From Nitrososphaerales archaeon (GTDB lineage: Archaea; Thermoproteota; Nitrososphaeria; Nitrososphaerales; Gagatemarchaeaceae): DNA of 64,000 nt. How positions within the stretch are numbered: the stretch's first letter is position 1; each line of letters starts with the position of its first letter. The stretch lies in NCBI GenBank assembly GCA_032906765.1, contig JAJTZB010000001.1:186001-250000 (forward strand), given 5' to 3'. The notes below the pieces were generated by a model. That model saw nothing but the letters and a program-made list of their open reading frames with translations. It was not told where the DNA came from and ran no database searches. This document shows positions 8,770 to 17,354 of the stretch, one piece after another. Position numbers and translations under genes: made by a program.

Positions 8770-10008
8770 TCACCGTATCACAGAGAGTCTGTCTCCTTTC
8801 TCAATAGAAAGATAGGCAGCGATGTACGCGCCTGCATTCCACGACTGGGCTCGCTGACCGAGAGGTCTTCCGGACCTGCCGTGCAGCCACTCGTTGAAGC
8901 CCAGGCCGTCCCCTTCGCCGCGCACCATGTTCGCGGCTGCCAGCCTGTCCAGCCCCGTCGGGGCTTCCTCAGACCCGAGCTTGTTGAGCGCCCAGACGTA
9001 CAGGCCTCCGACGAAGGGCCAGATGCCCCCGTTGTGGTACGCGAAGGGAGGGCTCCTGTGCTGCTCGGGAAGAGTCGCGTCCAACCGAGTGTCGAACCCC
9101 GGCTCCCCCGCACTGTAGGGTGGGTCGAGGACCCTGACAGGGTAGGGTTTGGACAGCTCCCGCGACCTGATGGCTTCCATGATCGACCTGGATGTCTTGG
9201 ACTCGGCAAGGCCGAAGAGGATGCAGAGGAGGTTCGAGAGGGTATCGAAGTGGGTGTCTATCCTGGCGAACGAGACGTACTGGACGTAGTACTCTTGGGA
9301 GAGGCCCACGGGCCTCTGGGACGAGAGCTGTTCTGCCAGCCTTGGAGAGAAACCGGAGACCCTCTTGGGGCTCTCCTCGTCAGGCAGGAAGACGTCATTG
9401 AACCTTTCCAAGAGCGCTGTGTAATCCAACTTCGAGCCGTCGTTGAGCCTCCTGCCCGCCACAGAGCACAGATCACCGATGCACCTCGTGGCCATAAGGA
9501 GGAGTGCGTTGTTGTAGACTGTCTTTCCTGTCCTCTGAATCGCAGCGTCCATCCAGTCGGCGCCCTGGGGCGAGTCGACCAGCCAAGAGTTGTTCGAGTC
9601 CTGATACCTGAGCCATCTGTAGGCGTCGACGGCTGCATCGAGCGGTTCCTTCAAAAGCGACCGGTCATCTGTTGCGCGATAGAGGTCGGCGAGTCCTATG
9701 ATGTACCACGGGGCCGAGTCGGTCGAGCCTGAGAAACCGAAGTCGGCCCGGCCGTTGGCCGGGTCGTAGAAGTTGGCTATCTGCCCGAGCGGAGACCTGC
9801 TCCTCGCGAAGGTGTCTACGGTCGCCCTGGCGCACGACAGCAGCGTTTCGTCCCCGAGCATGTTCGAGCCGAGGAAGGAAATGAATGAATCTCTGGCCCA
9901 CACCTGGTTGTAGTACGAGCTGGAAGCCTTCAGCCCCCGAGGAGTGGAGTTCCCTTTGAGCACCTCGACAGCTGCGTCGAAGGTTCTCTCCGTCGCGCTG
10001 CTCGTCAC
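8770..10008 (-). CDS. Alpha/alpha-barrel glycoside hydrolase (amylo-1,6-glucosidase / neutral invertase-like)
   Basis: A 412-residue cytoplasmic protein (no signal peptide) with the (alpha/alpha)6-barrel glycosidase pattern: VWARDSFI near residue 31, DSAPWYIIGLADLYR near 97, DSPQGADWMDA near 147 and YHNGGIWPFVGGLYVWAL near 325. The WxRD and HNGG-WP motifs are shared by glycogen-debranching C-terminal domains (GDE_C/GH15-like) and GH100 invertases; the acidic residues in WARD and GADWMDA are the likely catalytic set. Substrate is unresolved. It follows a CoxG-like gene on the same strand by 13 bases. Confidence 0.75.
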   Translation of the reverse strand: MTSSATERTFDAAVEVLKGNSTPRGLKASSSYYNQVWARDSFISFLGSNMLGDETLLSCARATVDTFARSRSPLGQIANFYDPANGRADFGFSGSTDSAPWYIIGLADLYRATDDRSLLKEPLDAAVDAYRWLRYQDSNNSWLVDSPQGADWMDAAIQRTGKTVYNNALLLMATRCIGDLCSVAGRRLNDGSKLDYTALLERFNDVFLPDEESPKRVSGFSPRLAEQLSSQRPVGLSQEYYVQYVSFARIDTHFDTLSNLLCILFGLAESKTSRSIMEAIRSRELSKPYPVRVLDPPYSAGEPGFDTRLDATLPEQHRSPPFAYHNGGIWPFVGGLYVWALNKLGSEEAPTGLDRLAAANMVRGEGDGLGFNEWLHGRSGRPLGQRAQSWNAGAYIAAYLSIEKGDRLSVIR

Positions 10009-10021
10009 CCTTCCCCTCCTG

Positions 10022-10471
10022 TTAGCCGGCCGTCCGCTCTATTGCTCCCGTGATACCCCCGAAGATTTCCTCCACCTTCTTGGTGGCGAAGCTCTTCAGC
10101 AAGGTCGAGCCGAGGCCTGCCATTATACCCGTGATCTCTGCGTCCGCTGACCAGGCCATCGTTGTTGGGGAGTCCCCGGTCAGTGTGAAAGTGCTTACGA
10201 CCTTCAGGTTGCTGCCGCTCCCCGAGCCCTCGGCAACGAGTTTGGCCCGTGCTGGCGGTTCCGTGTCGGAGACTGTCATTCTGACCTTGAAGGCGCTCGA
10301 GACAACCGCGACCCTCACTTTGATTCTCGCTTCGAGTGTGGACCCGTCCAGGACCCTGACATCCTCGGCGTCTTGGAGTGTCTTCGCCAAGAACTCAGGG
10401 TTGACGAGAAGGCCGAAGACGTGATCACGCTTGGCGTTGATGCTCGTCGAGCCATCCAAGTGGAGCTGCAT
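10022..10471 (-). CDS. CoxG-like SRPBCC protein, copy 2
   Basis: A 149-residue SRPBCC protein of the CoxG type (start HLDGSTSINAKRDHVFGLLVNPEFLAKTLQD; later TMAWSADAEITGIMAGLGSTLL). It stands between an acyl-CoA dehydrogenase and a glycosidase, with no Mo-hydroxylase gene nearby, so its role may have drifted from CoxG proper. A box A lies upstream, so it can be transcribed on its own. Confidence 0.8.
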   Translation of the reverse strand: MQLHLDGSTSINAKRDHVFGLLVNPEFLAKTLQDAEDVRVLDGSTLEARIKVRVAVVSSAFKVRMTVSDTEPPARAKLVAEGSGSGSNLKVVSTFTLTGDSPTTMAWSADAEITGIMAGLGSTLLKSFATKKVEEIFGGITGAIERTAG

Positions 10472-10494
10472 CCTGCGTCCAGAATCCGGGTCGC

Positions 10495-10503
10495 TGTATA
10501 AAG
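10495..10503 (-). promoter_or_regulatory. Box A for CoxG-like copy 2
   Basis: Minus-strand CTTTATACA, centred about 28 bases before the ATG at 10471. Confidence 0.6.
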
Positions 10504-10504
10504 G

Positions 10505-11761
10505 TCACGTGTAGGCCTCGAAGTCTTTCCCGAGGACTGAGGAAGCGATCTTCAACTCCATGATTTCGTCCGTCCCTTCGTATATTCTGGCGACGCGGGT
10601 GTCGAGAAAATGCTTTGCCACCGGAGACATTATCGAATAGCCGAAGCCGCCGAAAATCTGAAGAGCCCTATCGGCTGATTCAAACGCAGCCCTCGATGCA
10701 ACGTACTTGGCCAGCGCCGACAGCCTATCCGTCTCCGCCCTCAGCGCGAGGTTCTGAGCGTCCTTCTCGTACTCGTCCTTCTTCATGGCAGCCCTGTAGA
10801 CGAGCCACCTGCTGGCCTCCAGGCTGGACGCTATGAAAGCAACGTGCCTTTGGACGAGCTGATGCCTGCCGATCAGCTTGCCGTGCTGGAACCGCGAGGT
10901 GGCCCTCTCCTTCACCTGGTTCAGGCAGTCCTCCATCACACCGAGACACCCTGAACTTATGCCGATTCTTCCGTTCAGGAGGGCGGAGTAAGCAACAGCG
11001 AAGCCCTTTCCCTCCGGTCCTAGCATGTCCTCTCTGGGTACGAACACGCTATCAAATGAAAGGAGCGCGGTGTCAGAGGTGAAGAGACCAACCTTCTCCT
11101 CGAGCCTCATGTCGACGTTGAAACCCTCCTGCTTTGTGTCGACGAGGAAGGCACTCAGGCCTTCTGACCTGCCCTTGGGATAGGCGAACACGATTATGTT
11201 GGTGGCTATCGAGCCGTTTGAGATCAGGTACTTCGACCCTGTCAGCCTGAAACCACTGCCGTCTGCAACATAGGACGTCTTCAGCGAGGCGGGGTCGCTG
11301 CCTGCCTCTGGTTCAGTGAGGCCGTAGGCAAGAATCGCCTCTCCTCGCGCGGCTTTGGAGAGATACCTCTGCTTCTGCTCCTCGTTCCCCCAGTCTTGGA
11401 TCGAGAGGCTGCCCAAGGACTGGTGGACGTCGGCGAAGGTGACGACGCCCATCCCTGCCTGCCCGAGCCTCTCGAGGAATAGAGCGTGCACGAGCTGCCT
11501 AGCCCCCCTCCCGCCGTACTTCTCCTCGATTGGCACGCCCAGCAGGTTGTGGCTCTTGAGGATCCTTGGCACCTCAGGGTTGTACTTCCGTTCCACATAC
11601 TTCTCGAATTCTGAGATGACCAGTTCGTTGGCGGCAGCGTCCGTGTCCTCGAGTATCGATAGGTCATCCTTGCCCAACCCCGCTATCTTCGCTACCTCTC
11701 TCATCGACTTCTCGAAGAGTTGTTCCATTCGGCTCCCGTCGGCGCGGGATGCTTTAACCAT
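10505..11761 (-). CDS. Acyl-CoA dehydrogenase
   Basis: A 418-residue flavoenzyme oxidising acyl-CoA to enoyl-CoA. Family marks: YGLTEPEAGSDPASLKT and GSKYLISNG (substrate/FAD loops), GRIGISSGCLGVMEDCL, and the C-terminal QIFGGFGY...RVARIYEGTDEIM, whose EGT element holds the usual catalytic Glu. It is complete. Together with the enoyl-CoA hydratase at 17355 and the propionyl-CoA module at 19-26 kb it points to fatty- or branched-chain acid breakdown. It shares a promoter region with the divergent zinc-ribbon gene. Confidence 0.95.
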   Translation of the reverse strand: MVKASRADGSRMEQLFEKSMREVAKIAGLGKDDLSILEDTDAAANELVISEFEKYVERKYNPEVPRILKSHNLLGVPIEEKYGGRGARQLVHALFLERLGQAGMGVVTFADVHQSLGSLSIQDWGNEEQKQRYLSKAARGEAILAYGLTEPEAGSDPASLKTSYVADGSGFRLTGSKYLISNGSIATNIIVFAYPKGRSEGLSAFLVDTKQEGFNVDMRLEEKVGLFTSDTALLSFDSVFVPREDMLGPEGKGFAVAYSALLNGRIGISSGCLGVMEDCLNQVKERATSRFQHGKLIGRHQLVQRHVAFIASSLEASRWLVYRAAMKKDEYEKDAQNLALRAETDRLSALAKYVASRAAFESADRALQIFGGFGYSIMSPVAKHFLDTRVARIYEGTDEIMELKIASSVLGKDFEAYT

Positions 11762-11779
11762 CTCGCACCTCTAGGCACG

Positions 11780-11790
11780 CTTTTCTAAGG
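11780..11790. promoter_or_regulatory. Shared box A between divergent genes
   Basis: CTTTTCTAAGG: about 25 bases before the plus-strand GTG at 11810 and about 25 before the minus-strand start at 11761. One AT-rich element could serve both directions. Confidence 0.5.
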
Positions 11791-11809
11791 CGGGGTGGCC
11801 ATTGCTACT

Positions 11810-12019
11810 GTGCGGATCGAGCGTTCCGGAGACCTGATCTTCTGGACTTACCACATGGTCGATTGGAAGAAGACTAGCCAGGAGCCTTCGGGGGTGAAGT
11901 GCGTGCAATGCGGAGGAGAGATGATGAAGGTTGAGCCCGTGACAGACAGCAAGGGGGCACGGTACGACGGACTTGTCTGCCACATATGCAAGAGGGTCAT
12001 TTGGGTGAAGGACACCTAG
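11810..12019 (+). CDS. Small zinc-ribbon protein
   Basis: A 69-residue protein with two CxxC knuckles (CVQCGG about residue 31 and CHICKRVIW about 58), the layout of a single zinc ribbon. GTG at 11810 fits the leaderless spacing; GTG at 11795 would add five residues. No function can be assigned. Its end meets the convergent HNH gene with a four-base overlap. Confidence 0.65.
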   Translation: MRIERSGDLIFWTYHMVDWKKTSQEPSGVKCVQCGGEMMKVEPVTDSKGARYDGLVCHICKRVIWVKDT

Positions 12020-12537
12020 GATGCCTTCGGTGCCCTCCTTCTGAACTCCATTTTCTCGACTCTCTTCAGCCAATTGCAGTTAGGACAAAGAACTTGGAGC
12101 TTCATGGGAGCGAGCACAGGATTCTTTGAGTAGAACTCCAACATCTTCAAGCTACTCCCCAAGGACCTAACCTCTGTAGATCCGTCCCCATCCTTGTGGT
12201 CAAACTGGAGTATCTTCTTGTCAGTACAACCGTAGGGACAACCCGCTCCGTCATGCCCAACACAGTGTGGCCCTCCGAGAATGTCGAATAGTTTCTCCCT
12301 GAGCAGCAGCCGCGCCTGAGTCCTCTGCTCGCTAATTCGAGCTTGGTTCATAAGACGGTATTGTTTCTTGCGGGCGAGAACCTCGGCACGATGAGCAGTA
12401 TTGTATCTTCTAACCCCCATAAGGCGGTCTTCCCGATGGGCTTTGTAGTATTCTCTTTCATAGTGTTTCCTGCAGACCCCCTTGCAGTAGAGGGATTCAC
12501 CGCAACCTAGTATCGTGCAAGTTGGTTTGTTCGAAAT
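12016..12537 (-). CDS. HNH-type endonuclease with N-terminal zinc finger; start codon abnormal
   Basis: The C-terminal part (ATG at 12420, 134 residues) has an HNH nuclease core: LQFDHKDGDG (the DH dyad) and a zinc pair CPNCN in VLCPNCNWLKR, plus an earlier Cys/His group. The same open frame runs upstream and encodes CTILGCGESLYCKGVCRKHY, the small Cys/His finger that usually begins phage-like HNH nucleases. No ATG, GTG or TTG precedes this finger before the stop at 12547; ATT at 12537 follows an AGGAG and is the best candidate. The gene follows the MazG-like gene directly. It could be an intact gene with ATT start, or a 5'-broken mobile nuclease. Confidence 0.6.
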   Translation of the reverse strand: MSNKPTCTILGCGESLYCKGVCRKHYEREYYKAHREDRLMGVRRYNTAHRAEVLARKKQYRLMNQARISEQRTQARLLLREKLFDILGGPHCVGHDGAGCPYGCTDKKILQFDHKDGDGSTEVRSLGSSLKMLEFYSKNPVLAPMKLQVLCPNCNWLKRVEKMEFRRRAPKAS

Positions 12538-12546
12538 AACTCCTGG

Positions 12547-12861
12547 TCAGCTCTTCTCTCTAAATCCCTCACCATACTTAAACGGCCTCCCGATGTTCTT
12601 CTCCAGTTTCTTCAAGAATACCTCGTCCAGGTTGGCCTTAGGGTCGATGAGTCTCGAGGCGTCCAGTACGTAGAAGATCACGTCTATCAGCTCCTCGATG
12701 GTCTCCTCGGTCGGCTTGCCCTTCTTCCAAGAGTCCCCAGCTTCGCCGAGCTCTATGAAGGCGAAGAGCAGTTTGTTGGGAATCTCTTCGGACTTGTTTC
12801 CGAAACCCTTCGCAACGACAAGCTCACCTACCTTCTTCTTCGCCTCCTCGAGAGAGGGCAC
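12547..12861 (-). CDS. MazG-like nucleotide pyrophosphohydrolase
   Basis: About 104 residues. An all-alpha MazG/dUTPase-type fold is indicated by the paired acidic motifs ExxE in FIELGEAGD and ExxD in ETIEELIDVIFYVLDASR, which bind Mg2+ in this superfamily. Such enzymes clean nucleotide pools of non-canonical NTPs. The frame is open to 12933, but that would overlap endonuclease III by about 50 bases; GTG at 12861 gives the compact start MPSLEEAKKKVGEL. Placement beside endonuclease III is consistent with a nucleotide-damage theme. Confidence 0.7.
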   Translation of the reverse strand: MPSLEEAKKKVGELVVAKGFGNKSEEIPNKLLFAFIELGEAGDSWKKGKPTEETIEELIDVIFYVLDASRLIDPKANLDEVFLKKLEKNIGRPFKYGEGFREKS

Positions 12862-12884
12862 GCTTAGAGCCGCCCCTCGGAGGG

Positions 12885-13577
12885 CTAAGAAGCTTTTCGC
12901 TTGGGCGCCACGACCGTTCGATAGTACTTGCACGCGCCCGTTAGACTACATTCGCCGCATCGCGGGCCTATCGGTTTGCACGTGGTCTGCCCGAAGCGGA
13001 CGAAGAGGTCGTTGAGGTCGAGCCAGTAATTCTTGGGAACCGTTCGCGCGAGCTCGGCTTCGGTGTCCTCCGGCTTCTTCGTGTTCACAAGGCCGAGCCT
13101 GTTCGAGATTCGGTGTACGTGTGTGTCAACCGGGATAGCGGGCGTGTTGAAAGCGTATACCAAGACACAGTTGGCTGTCTTCCTTCCCACTGAGTGAAGC
13201 TTGAGAAGGTCGTCCATGTCGTCTGGGACCTTTCCGCCGAAGTCGTCGAGGAGTTGTCTGGAGACCCGGATGATGTTCTTTGCCTTCACGTTGTAGAACC
13301 CAGACGGCCGTATCAGCCTCTTCACTGTCGAGACTCTGGCGTGCGCGAGCTGCTGGGGGGTCTTGTATCGTGAAAACAGGTTTTCAACTGCCCTCGTTGT
13401 GTTTTCATCGCGCGTCCTGTGGGAGAGTATAGTCCCGATCAGAATCCGGAACGGGTCTCCCTCCTCGGACTCCTGGAGGTTCGCCAGTGCTGTCGCTCGG
13501 GTATCTTCCGAGCCGTACACCATCTTTCTGATCCTGGACAGGATGGTTGAAATCCTCAGCCCTGTTCGACCGTCCAT
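12885..13577 (-). CDS. nth: Endonuclease III (DNA glycosylase/AP lyase)
   Basis: A 230-residue base-excision repair enzyme for oxidised pyrimidines. The helix-hairpin-helix is [13 protein letters not shown] with catalytic Lys133; catalytic Asp151 is in PVDTHVHR; the 4Fe-4S loop is Cys200-x6-Cys207-x2-Cys210-x5-Cys216. All are intact. The frame opens at 13613, but ATG 13577 removes an unlikely Cys-rich lead and reduces overlap with the SDR gene to 22 bases. The 3' end is close to the MazG-like gene, suggesting one transcript. Confidence 0.93.
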   Translation of the reverse strand: MDGRTGLRISTILSRIRKMVYGSEDTRATALANLQESEEGDPFRILIGTILSHRTRDENTTRAVENLFSRYKTPQQLAHARVSTVKRLIRPSGFYNVKAKNIIRVSRQLLDDFGGKVPDDMDDLLKLHSVGRKTANCVLVYAFNTPAIPVDTHVHRISNRLGLVNTKKPEDTEAELARTVPKNYWLDLNDLFVRFGQTTCKPIGPRCGECSLTGACKYYRTVVAPKRKAS

Positions 13578-14476
13578 GGCTCCTTGCGGTACCAGGCAGC
13601 AATATCCTCGCATGTCTGCTTCAGCCCGAACTGGGGCGCGTAGCCGAGCTTGGTCCAGCTCTCTTGTGCTCCGATTGTGAGTGCAGCCTTGAGCTGGTCG
13701 GATGCGTATGGATTAAGCTGGCCCTTGGACATCAACCCCTGCCTCTTTACGACTACGCTCTTCCCCAACGCTTCGGCAATCCCCTTCGCGAGCATCTCAG
13801 GTGCCGCATCGAAAGACTTCAGGAGGTACACAGTACCCGAGGGTGACTGGCCCGTCGCGGCACGGTACATAGCCTGCGCGATGTCTCTCGGGTGCGAGAA
13901 CGACATCTCCTTCGATTCGGGGAGGGTGACCTTCCCGGATTCGACCATCCGAAGCAGTGGCACAGTAAGTATTCGGTCTCTTGAGCCTACAGCCCTCGCA
14001 GACCTGATTATGACGATCCTCGGCTCCTGACTCCGTTTCGCGAACTCCAGGAGAGCCCTATCCGCTTGTAGCTTCGACACTTGGTAGGCGCCTGATGGCC
14101 TGGGTTCGGCTGAGTCTGTGACTTCGCCCACCTTGAACCCGTAAACGTCGAGAGTGCTAAGATGGACTACGGTCTTCACCTTCATCTCCTGGGCGACCTC
14201 CAGCATGTTCATGATTCCCTCCGCGTTGACCCTGTAGTCGTCAGTAGCCCCAGGCGGCGGCGAGGCCATGCTGTAAATCGTGTCTACACCCTCCACGGCC
14301 TCGTGAAGGGAGTGGTGGTCGAGGAGGTCCGCCTCCACGCCCTGAACGCCGTTGAGGTCCATGATCTTCAGGTGGGCGCCCTTCCTGAAGGCGCCCTTCG
14401 AAATCTCGTTCTGTTGGAAGAGGTACTCGACAACGTGGCCGCCGATGAAGCCGGTGGAGCCCATGAGGAGGTTCAA
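13556..14476 (-). CDS. NAD-dependent epimerase/dehydratase (extended SDR)
   Basis: A 306-residue extended short-chain dehydrogenase. The N-terminal Rossmann motif is GSTGFIGG (residues 6-13), the catalytic Tyr-Lys pair is in YQVSK, and the Ser/Thr region is HLSTLDVYG. Such enzymes act on sugar nucleotides or other NAD(P)-linked substrates; the substrate is unknown. Translation starts with TTG. It is uninterrupted, unlike the intein-containing epimerase at 58954. Its end overlaps the endonuclease III start. Confidence 0.88.
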   Translation of the reverse strand: MNLLMGSTGFIGGHVVEYLFQQNEISKGAFRKGAHLKIMDLNGVQGVEADLLDHHSLHEAVEGVDTIYSMASPPPGATDDYRVNAEGIMNMLEVAQEMKVKTVVHLSTLDVYGFKVGEVTDSAEPRPSGAYQVSKLQADRALLEFAKRSQEPRIVIIRSARAVGSRDRILTVPLLRMVESGKVTLPESKEMSFSHPRDIAQAMYRAATGQSPSGTVYLLKSFDAAPEMLAKGIAEALGKSVVVKRQGLMSKGQLNPYASDQLKAALTIGAQESWTKLGYAPQFGLKQTCEDIAAWYRKEPWTVEQG

Positions 14477-14499
14477 GGCCCTTCTCTCTCAGCCCGGTT

Positions 14500-14805
14500 T
14501 CAGGATGCCCCGAGGTGCGTGTGGGCGTGCTTCTCGTCCTTCGGTGGCTTCGCCTCGAATTCGCCCTTCACGAGCTTCAGCTGGAGGTCCTCCTCGAACT
14601 TGTCTACGTCACCGGTGAGCTGTTTTATCGTCTTCTTCGCGCTGGGCGAGAGCTGAGGAGAGAAGTTCTGCCCACCAAAGCGGCCGTAGGCCACACCTGT
14701 GAACCTGACCTTCTTCCCCTTGATCTGGACGTATCCCCTGACGAGGTTGGCGACATCGCCCTCGCTGACGTAGTCCACGACCACATCGTAAGCAGGAATG
14801 CTCAT
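14500..14805 (-). CDS. Conserved-looking hypothetical protein
   Basis: I do not recognise this 101-residue protein. It has a beta-rich first half (YDVVVDYVSEGD, GYVQIKGKKVRFTGVAYG) and a charged helical second half ending in a His-containing tail. It has its own box A and an ATG at the expected leaderless distance, so it is very likely expressed. No cofactor motif is seen. Confidence 0.6.
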   Translation of the reverse strand: MSIPAYDVVVDYVSEGDVANLVRGYVQIKGKKVRFTGVAYGRFGGQNFSPQLSPSAKKTIKQLTGDVDKFEEDLQLKLVKGEFEAKPPKDEKHAHTHLGAS

Positions 14806-14828
14806 GCGACCTGACCGCCCCGAAGCTG

Positions 14829-14838
14829 GCTTATATCC
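14829..14838 (-). promoter_or_regulatory. Box A for the hypothetical gene at 14500
   Basis: Minus-strand TTGGATATAAG, about 27 bases before ATG 14805. Confidence 0.6.
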
Positions 14839-14892
14839 AATTCAACTTTGTGCGACATGTAGCGAGTGCCGTGCCTCGACGCGCCTCGATGT

Positions 14893-16212
14893 TCATTGAC
14901 CAGCCAACGCCAACTTGGCGTTGACCAGCTGTTCCAGGGTAGGTCTGCCGGCGTCGACTGCCTCGAACCTCACCCTCGCCACCGGCTTCTTGATGCTGAT
15001 GAGTCTGGTGAGGTCGGCAGGAGTGCCCAGGACCACGGCGTCGCACTCGACGGCGTTTATGCTCCTTTCAAGTTCCTTGAGCTGCACGTCGCTGTAGCCC
15101 AGGGCCGGAAGCACCTTGCCCAGCTTGGGGAATCTCGAATACGCCCTTCGGATTGACCCGACAGCTTTGCTCTTGGGGGAAACCAGGACGGCATGGGCAG
15201 CCTTTGCTGCGACTGCTCCCGCCCCTTCAGACAATCCACCGTGCGTTACCGACGGGCCGTCCTCCACCACCAGTACCCTCTTCCGCCTGATGAGCTCGGG
15301 TCTGTCTAGAATCGCCTCCGACCTCACCTTGACTATTCCAGCGCGAGGGTTGAGCTCCTTGCAGGACCTGACAAGCTCTTCGACTGCCCGCTTTCGGGCC
15401 ATGTTCACCTTGTTGACGACAATGATATCGGCGAGCCTGACGTTGGTCTCCCCTGGATAGTACTTCGATTCATCCCCGACCCTAATCGGGTCTGCGACAG
15501 CTATGGTCAGGTCGGGCACGTAGAAGCTGAAATCGTTGTTACCGCCGTCCCAGATGACGACGTCCCCCTCCTTCTCGGCTTCGTCCAGAATCGCCTTGTA
15601 ATCCACGCCTGCGTAGACGACCAGTCCCTTCCCGATATGTCCCTCGTACTCCTCCCTCTCTTCGATTGTCGTGTGGAACCTTTCCAAGTCGCTCGGTGAC
15701 TCGAACCTCTGGACGGCAACGGAGAGGTCCCCGTATGGCATCGGGTGACGCACCACGACCGGCTTCAGACTCCGCCTTTGCAGGATGTCGGCGACCTTTC
15801 TGCTGACCGTGCTCTTGCCCGCCCCAGTCCTTACGGCGACGACTGCGACGACGGGTCTGCTGGCCTTGATCATCGTGTCCGATGGCCCGAGGAGGTGGAA
15901 GCTAGCACCCTTCGACTGCGCTAATGCTGCGCGGTGCATCACGTACTCGTCGGACACGTCGCTGTAGGAGAAGAACACGTCCGTGACTCTCTCGGAGGCG
16001 ATTAGGTCACCAAGCTCCTCCTCTGGATGGATGGGAATACCGTCAGGGTAAAGCGCACCAGCAAGAGACGCGGGATACACCCTGTTCGAGATGTACGGAA
16101 TCTGCGTCGCCGTAAAAGCGACTACCTTGTAGTCTGGGTTGTCGCGGAAATACACATTGAAGTTATGGAAATCCCTGCCTGCTGCCCCCATGATGATTGC
16201 TCGTCTAGACAA
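14893..16212 (-). CDS. Cyclic 2,3-diphosphoglycerate synthetase-like GTPase
   Basis: A 439-residue protein of the archaeal/bacterial family annotated as cPGS-like or predicted GTPase. It begins RRAIIMGAAGRDFHNFN, a hallmark of the family, then a P-loop RTGAGKST near residue 142, a Walker-B-like VIWDGGNND, and NKVN as a guanine-recognition-like element. True cPGS makes the thermoadaptive solute cyclic 2,3-diphosphoglycerate; many relatives have unknown roles, so the name is a family label. The frame opens at 16245, but TTG 16212 gives the family N-terminus. Confidence 0.85.
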   Translation of the reverse strand: MSRRAIIMGAAGRDFHNFNVYFRDNPDYKVVAFTATQIPYISNRVYPASLAGALYPDGIPIHPEEELGDLIASERVTDVFFSYSDVSDEYVMHRAALAQSKGASFHLLGPSDTMIKASRPVVAVVAVRTGAGKSTVSRKVADILQRRSLKPVVVRHPMPYGDLSVAVQRFESPSDLERFHTTIEEREEYEGHIGKGLVVYAGVDYKAILDEAEKEGDVVIWDGGNNDFSFYVPDLTIAVADPIRVGDESKYYPGETNVRLADIIVVNKVNMARKRAVEELVRSCKELNPRAGIVKVRSEAILDRPELIRRKRVLVVEDGPSVTHGGLSEGAGAVAAKAAHAVLVSPKSKAVGSIRRAYSRFPKLGKVLPALGYSDVQLKELERSINAVECDAVVLGTPADLTRLISIKKPVARVRFEAVDAGRPTLEQLVNAKLALAGQ

Positions 16213-16246
16213 AGCCCAGAACCCACCAGTGGCTCTCGTCGTCACC

Positions 16247-16255
16247 TTATATCGA
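16247..16255. promoter_or_regulatory. AT-rich box between divergent cPGS-like and UbiA genes
   Basis: CTTATATCG; nearly symmetrical, about 38 bases from the minus-strand start at 16212 and about 59 from the plus-strand GTG at 16310. It marks the promoter region, though spacing to either start is not ideal. Confidence 0.35.
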
Positions 16256-16309
16256 TTCGGACGCGAAGAATCAGGTAGCCAGGATGTTCGGCGAAACTTC
16301 TATCTCTCC

Positions 16310-17197
16310 GTGCTGAGATACGGGCAAAGGTTGCCGGCCATAGGTAGGCTCTTCGTCGTAACTGGCCCTTGGAGCTTCGCGATGAGCTTCGTTGCCATAA
16401 CTGTCGGGACATTCGTCGCCGGCGGTCTTCGGGTCGACCCGCTGCTGTACTTCCTGTCATTGGCAATGGTCGTACCCATTCACGCGGGCGCCAACCTCCT
16501 GAACGACTGCTACGATGTGATCACAGGGGCCGACAAGCCTGGTGCGCTCGTGCTGAAGCCTCACCCGATCCTCTCCGGTATCCTCTCCTTGAAGTCGACC
16601 CTCCTGTACGCCGCAATCCTAATGGCGCTAGGAATCGCTGCGGGAATCGGACTCTACGCCCTAGGCAGGCCGTACTCCCTCGTGGTCGCCAGCGCAGCAG
16701 TCGCCCTGATGCTCTGCTACAATGTCCCCCCGCTGAGGCTGAAGGATAGGGGCCTAGGTGAGTTGCTTGTCTTCTTGGTATGGGGACCACTCATCTTCCT
16801 CGGGTCATTCTACCTGCAATCAGACACGTTTGCTTCAATGTCAGTGGTGTACTCCGTCCCAATCGGGCTTCTCGTTGCCTCCGTCCTGCTGATAGACGAC
16901 ATACGTGACATCGAGGAAGACACCTCGATAGGCAGAGTGACAATCCCGATCTTGTTAGGAAAGGAGAGGGCGCTCAGGCTCTATCTTTGGTTCATAGCAT
17001 CGTCCTACATCATTGTGGCACTGTTCGGGGTCTACTTTGGTCGCCCATTACTGCTTCTTGTACTTCTGAGCGCCCCGGCATCTCTTGCACTCGCGAAGAG
17101 GTTCAAAACTGAGCTTCCCCGCGTAGCTCCCGACAAGATGGCTGCCAAGTTCATGATCCTCTTTGGGCTACTCTACGCTGTGGCCATTGCAATCTGA
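16310..17197 (+). CDS. UbiA-family prenyltransferase (MenA-like)
   Basis: A membrane prenyltransferase of about 295 residues with eight or nine hydrophobic helices. The first Asp-rich motif is NLLNDCYDVITGAD (NDxxD-like) and the second is DDIRDIEEDTSIG; both bind Mg2+ and prenyl diphosphate. Proteins of this group attach an isoprenoid chain in menaquinone, haem or lipid synthesis; the order of motifs and 1,4-dihydroxy-2-naphthoate-octaprenyltransferase-like ending (GRVTIPILLGKERA) favour a quinone role. GTG at 16310 is preferred over the far upstream ATG, which would lie inside the divergent gene. Confidence 0.88.
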   Translation: MLRYGQRLPAIGRLFVVTGPWSFAMSFVAITVGTFVAGGLRVDPLLYFLSLAMVVPIHAGANLLNDCYDVITGADKPGALVLKPHPILSGILSLKSTLLYAAILMALGIAAGIGLYALGRPYSLVVASAAVALMLCYNVPPLRLKDRGLGELLVFLVWGPLIFLGSFYLQSDTFASMSVVYSVPIGLLVASVLLIDDIRDIEEDTSIGRVTIPILLGKERALRLYLWFIASSYIIVALFGVYFGRPLLLLVLLSAPASLALAKRFKTELPRVAPDKMAAKFMILFGLLYAVAIAI

Positions 17198-17320
17198 GGC
17201 CCAACCCCGCCGGCTCGCTCTCCCTGAGGCCAATCGCGGCGAGAGCGCCAAAGTCGCGTAAATTCGCCTGGGAATGACAACCACTCCCGCTCCAGCGACG
17301 CCGCGGCGGAAGACTGGGCA

Positions 17321-17330
17321 AACTTAAGAA
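17321..17330 (+). promoter_or_regulatory. Box A for enoyl-CoA hydratase
   Basis: AACTTAAGAA, about 30 bases before ATG 17355. Confidence 0.55.
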
Positions 17331-17354
17331 CGCCACAGTGGACGCGTGCACTCG

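Noticed and set aside
8881-9732. 283-residue plus-strand frame opposite the glycosidase
   Set aside because: High Arg/Val/Pro content typical of an antisense shadow in GC-rich DNA.
12016-12546. Remnant of an insertion sequence or group I intron
   Set aside because: No transposase, inverted repeats or intron core are visible; only the HNH frame remains.
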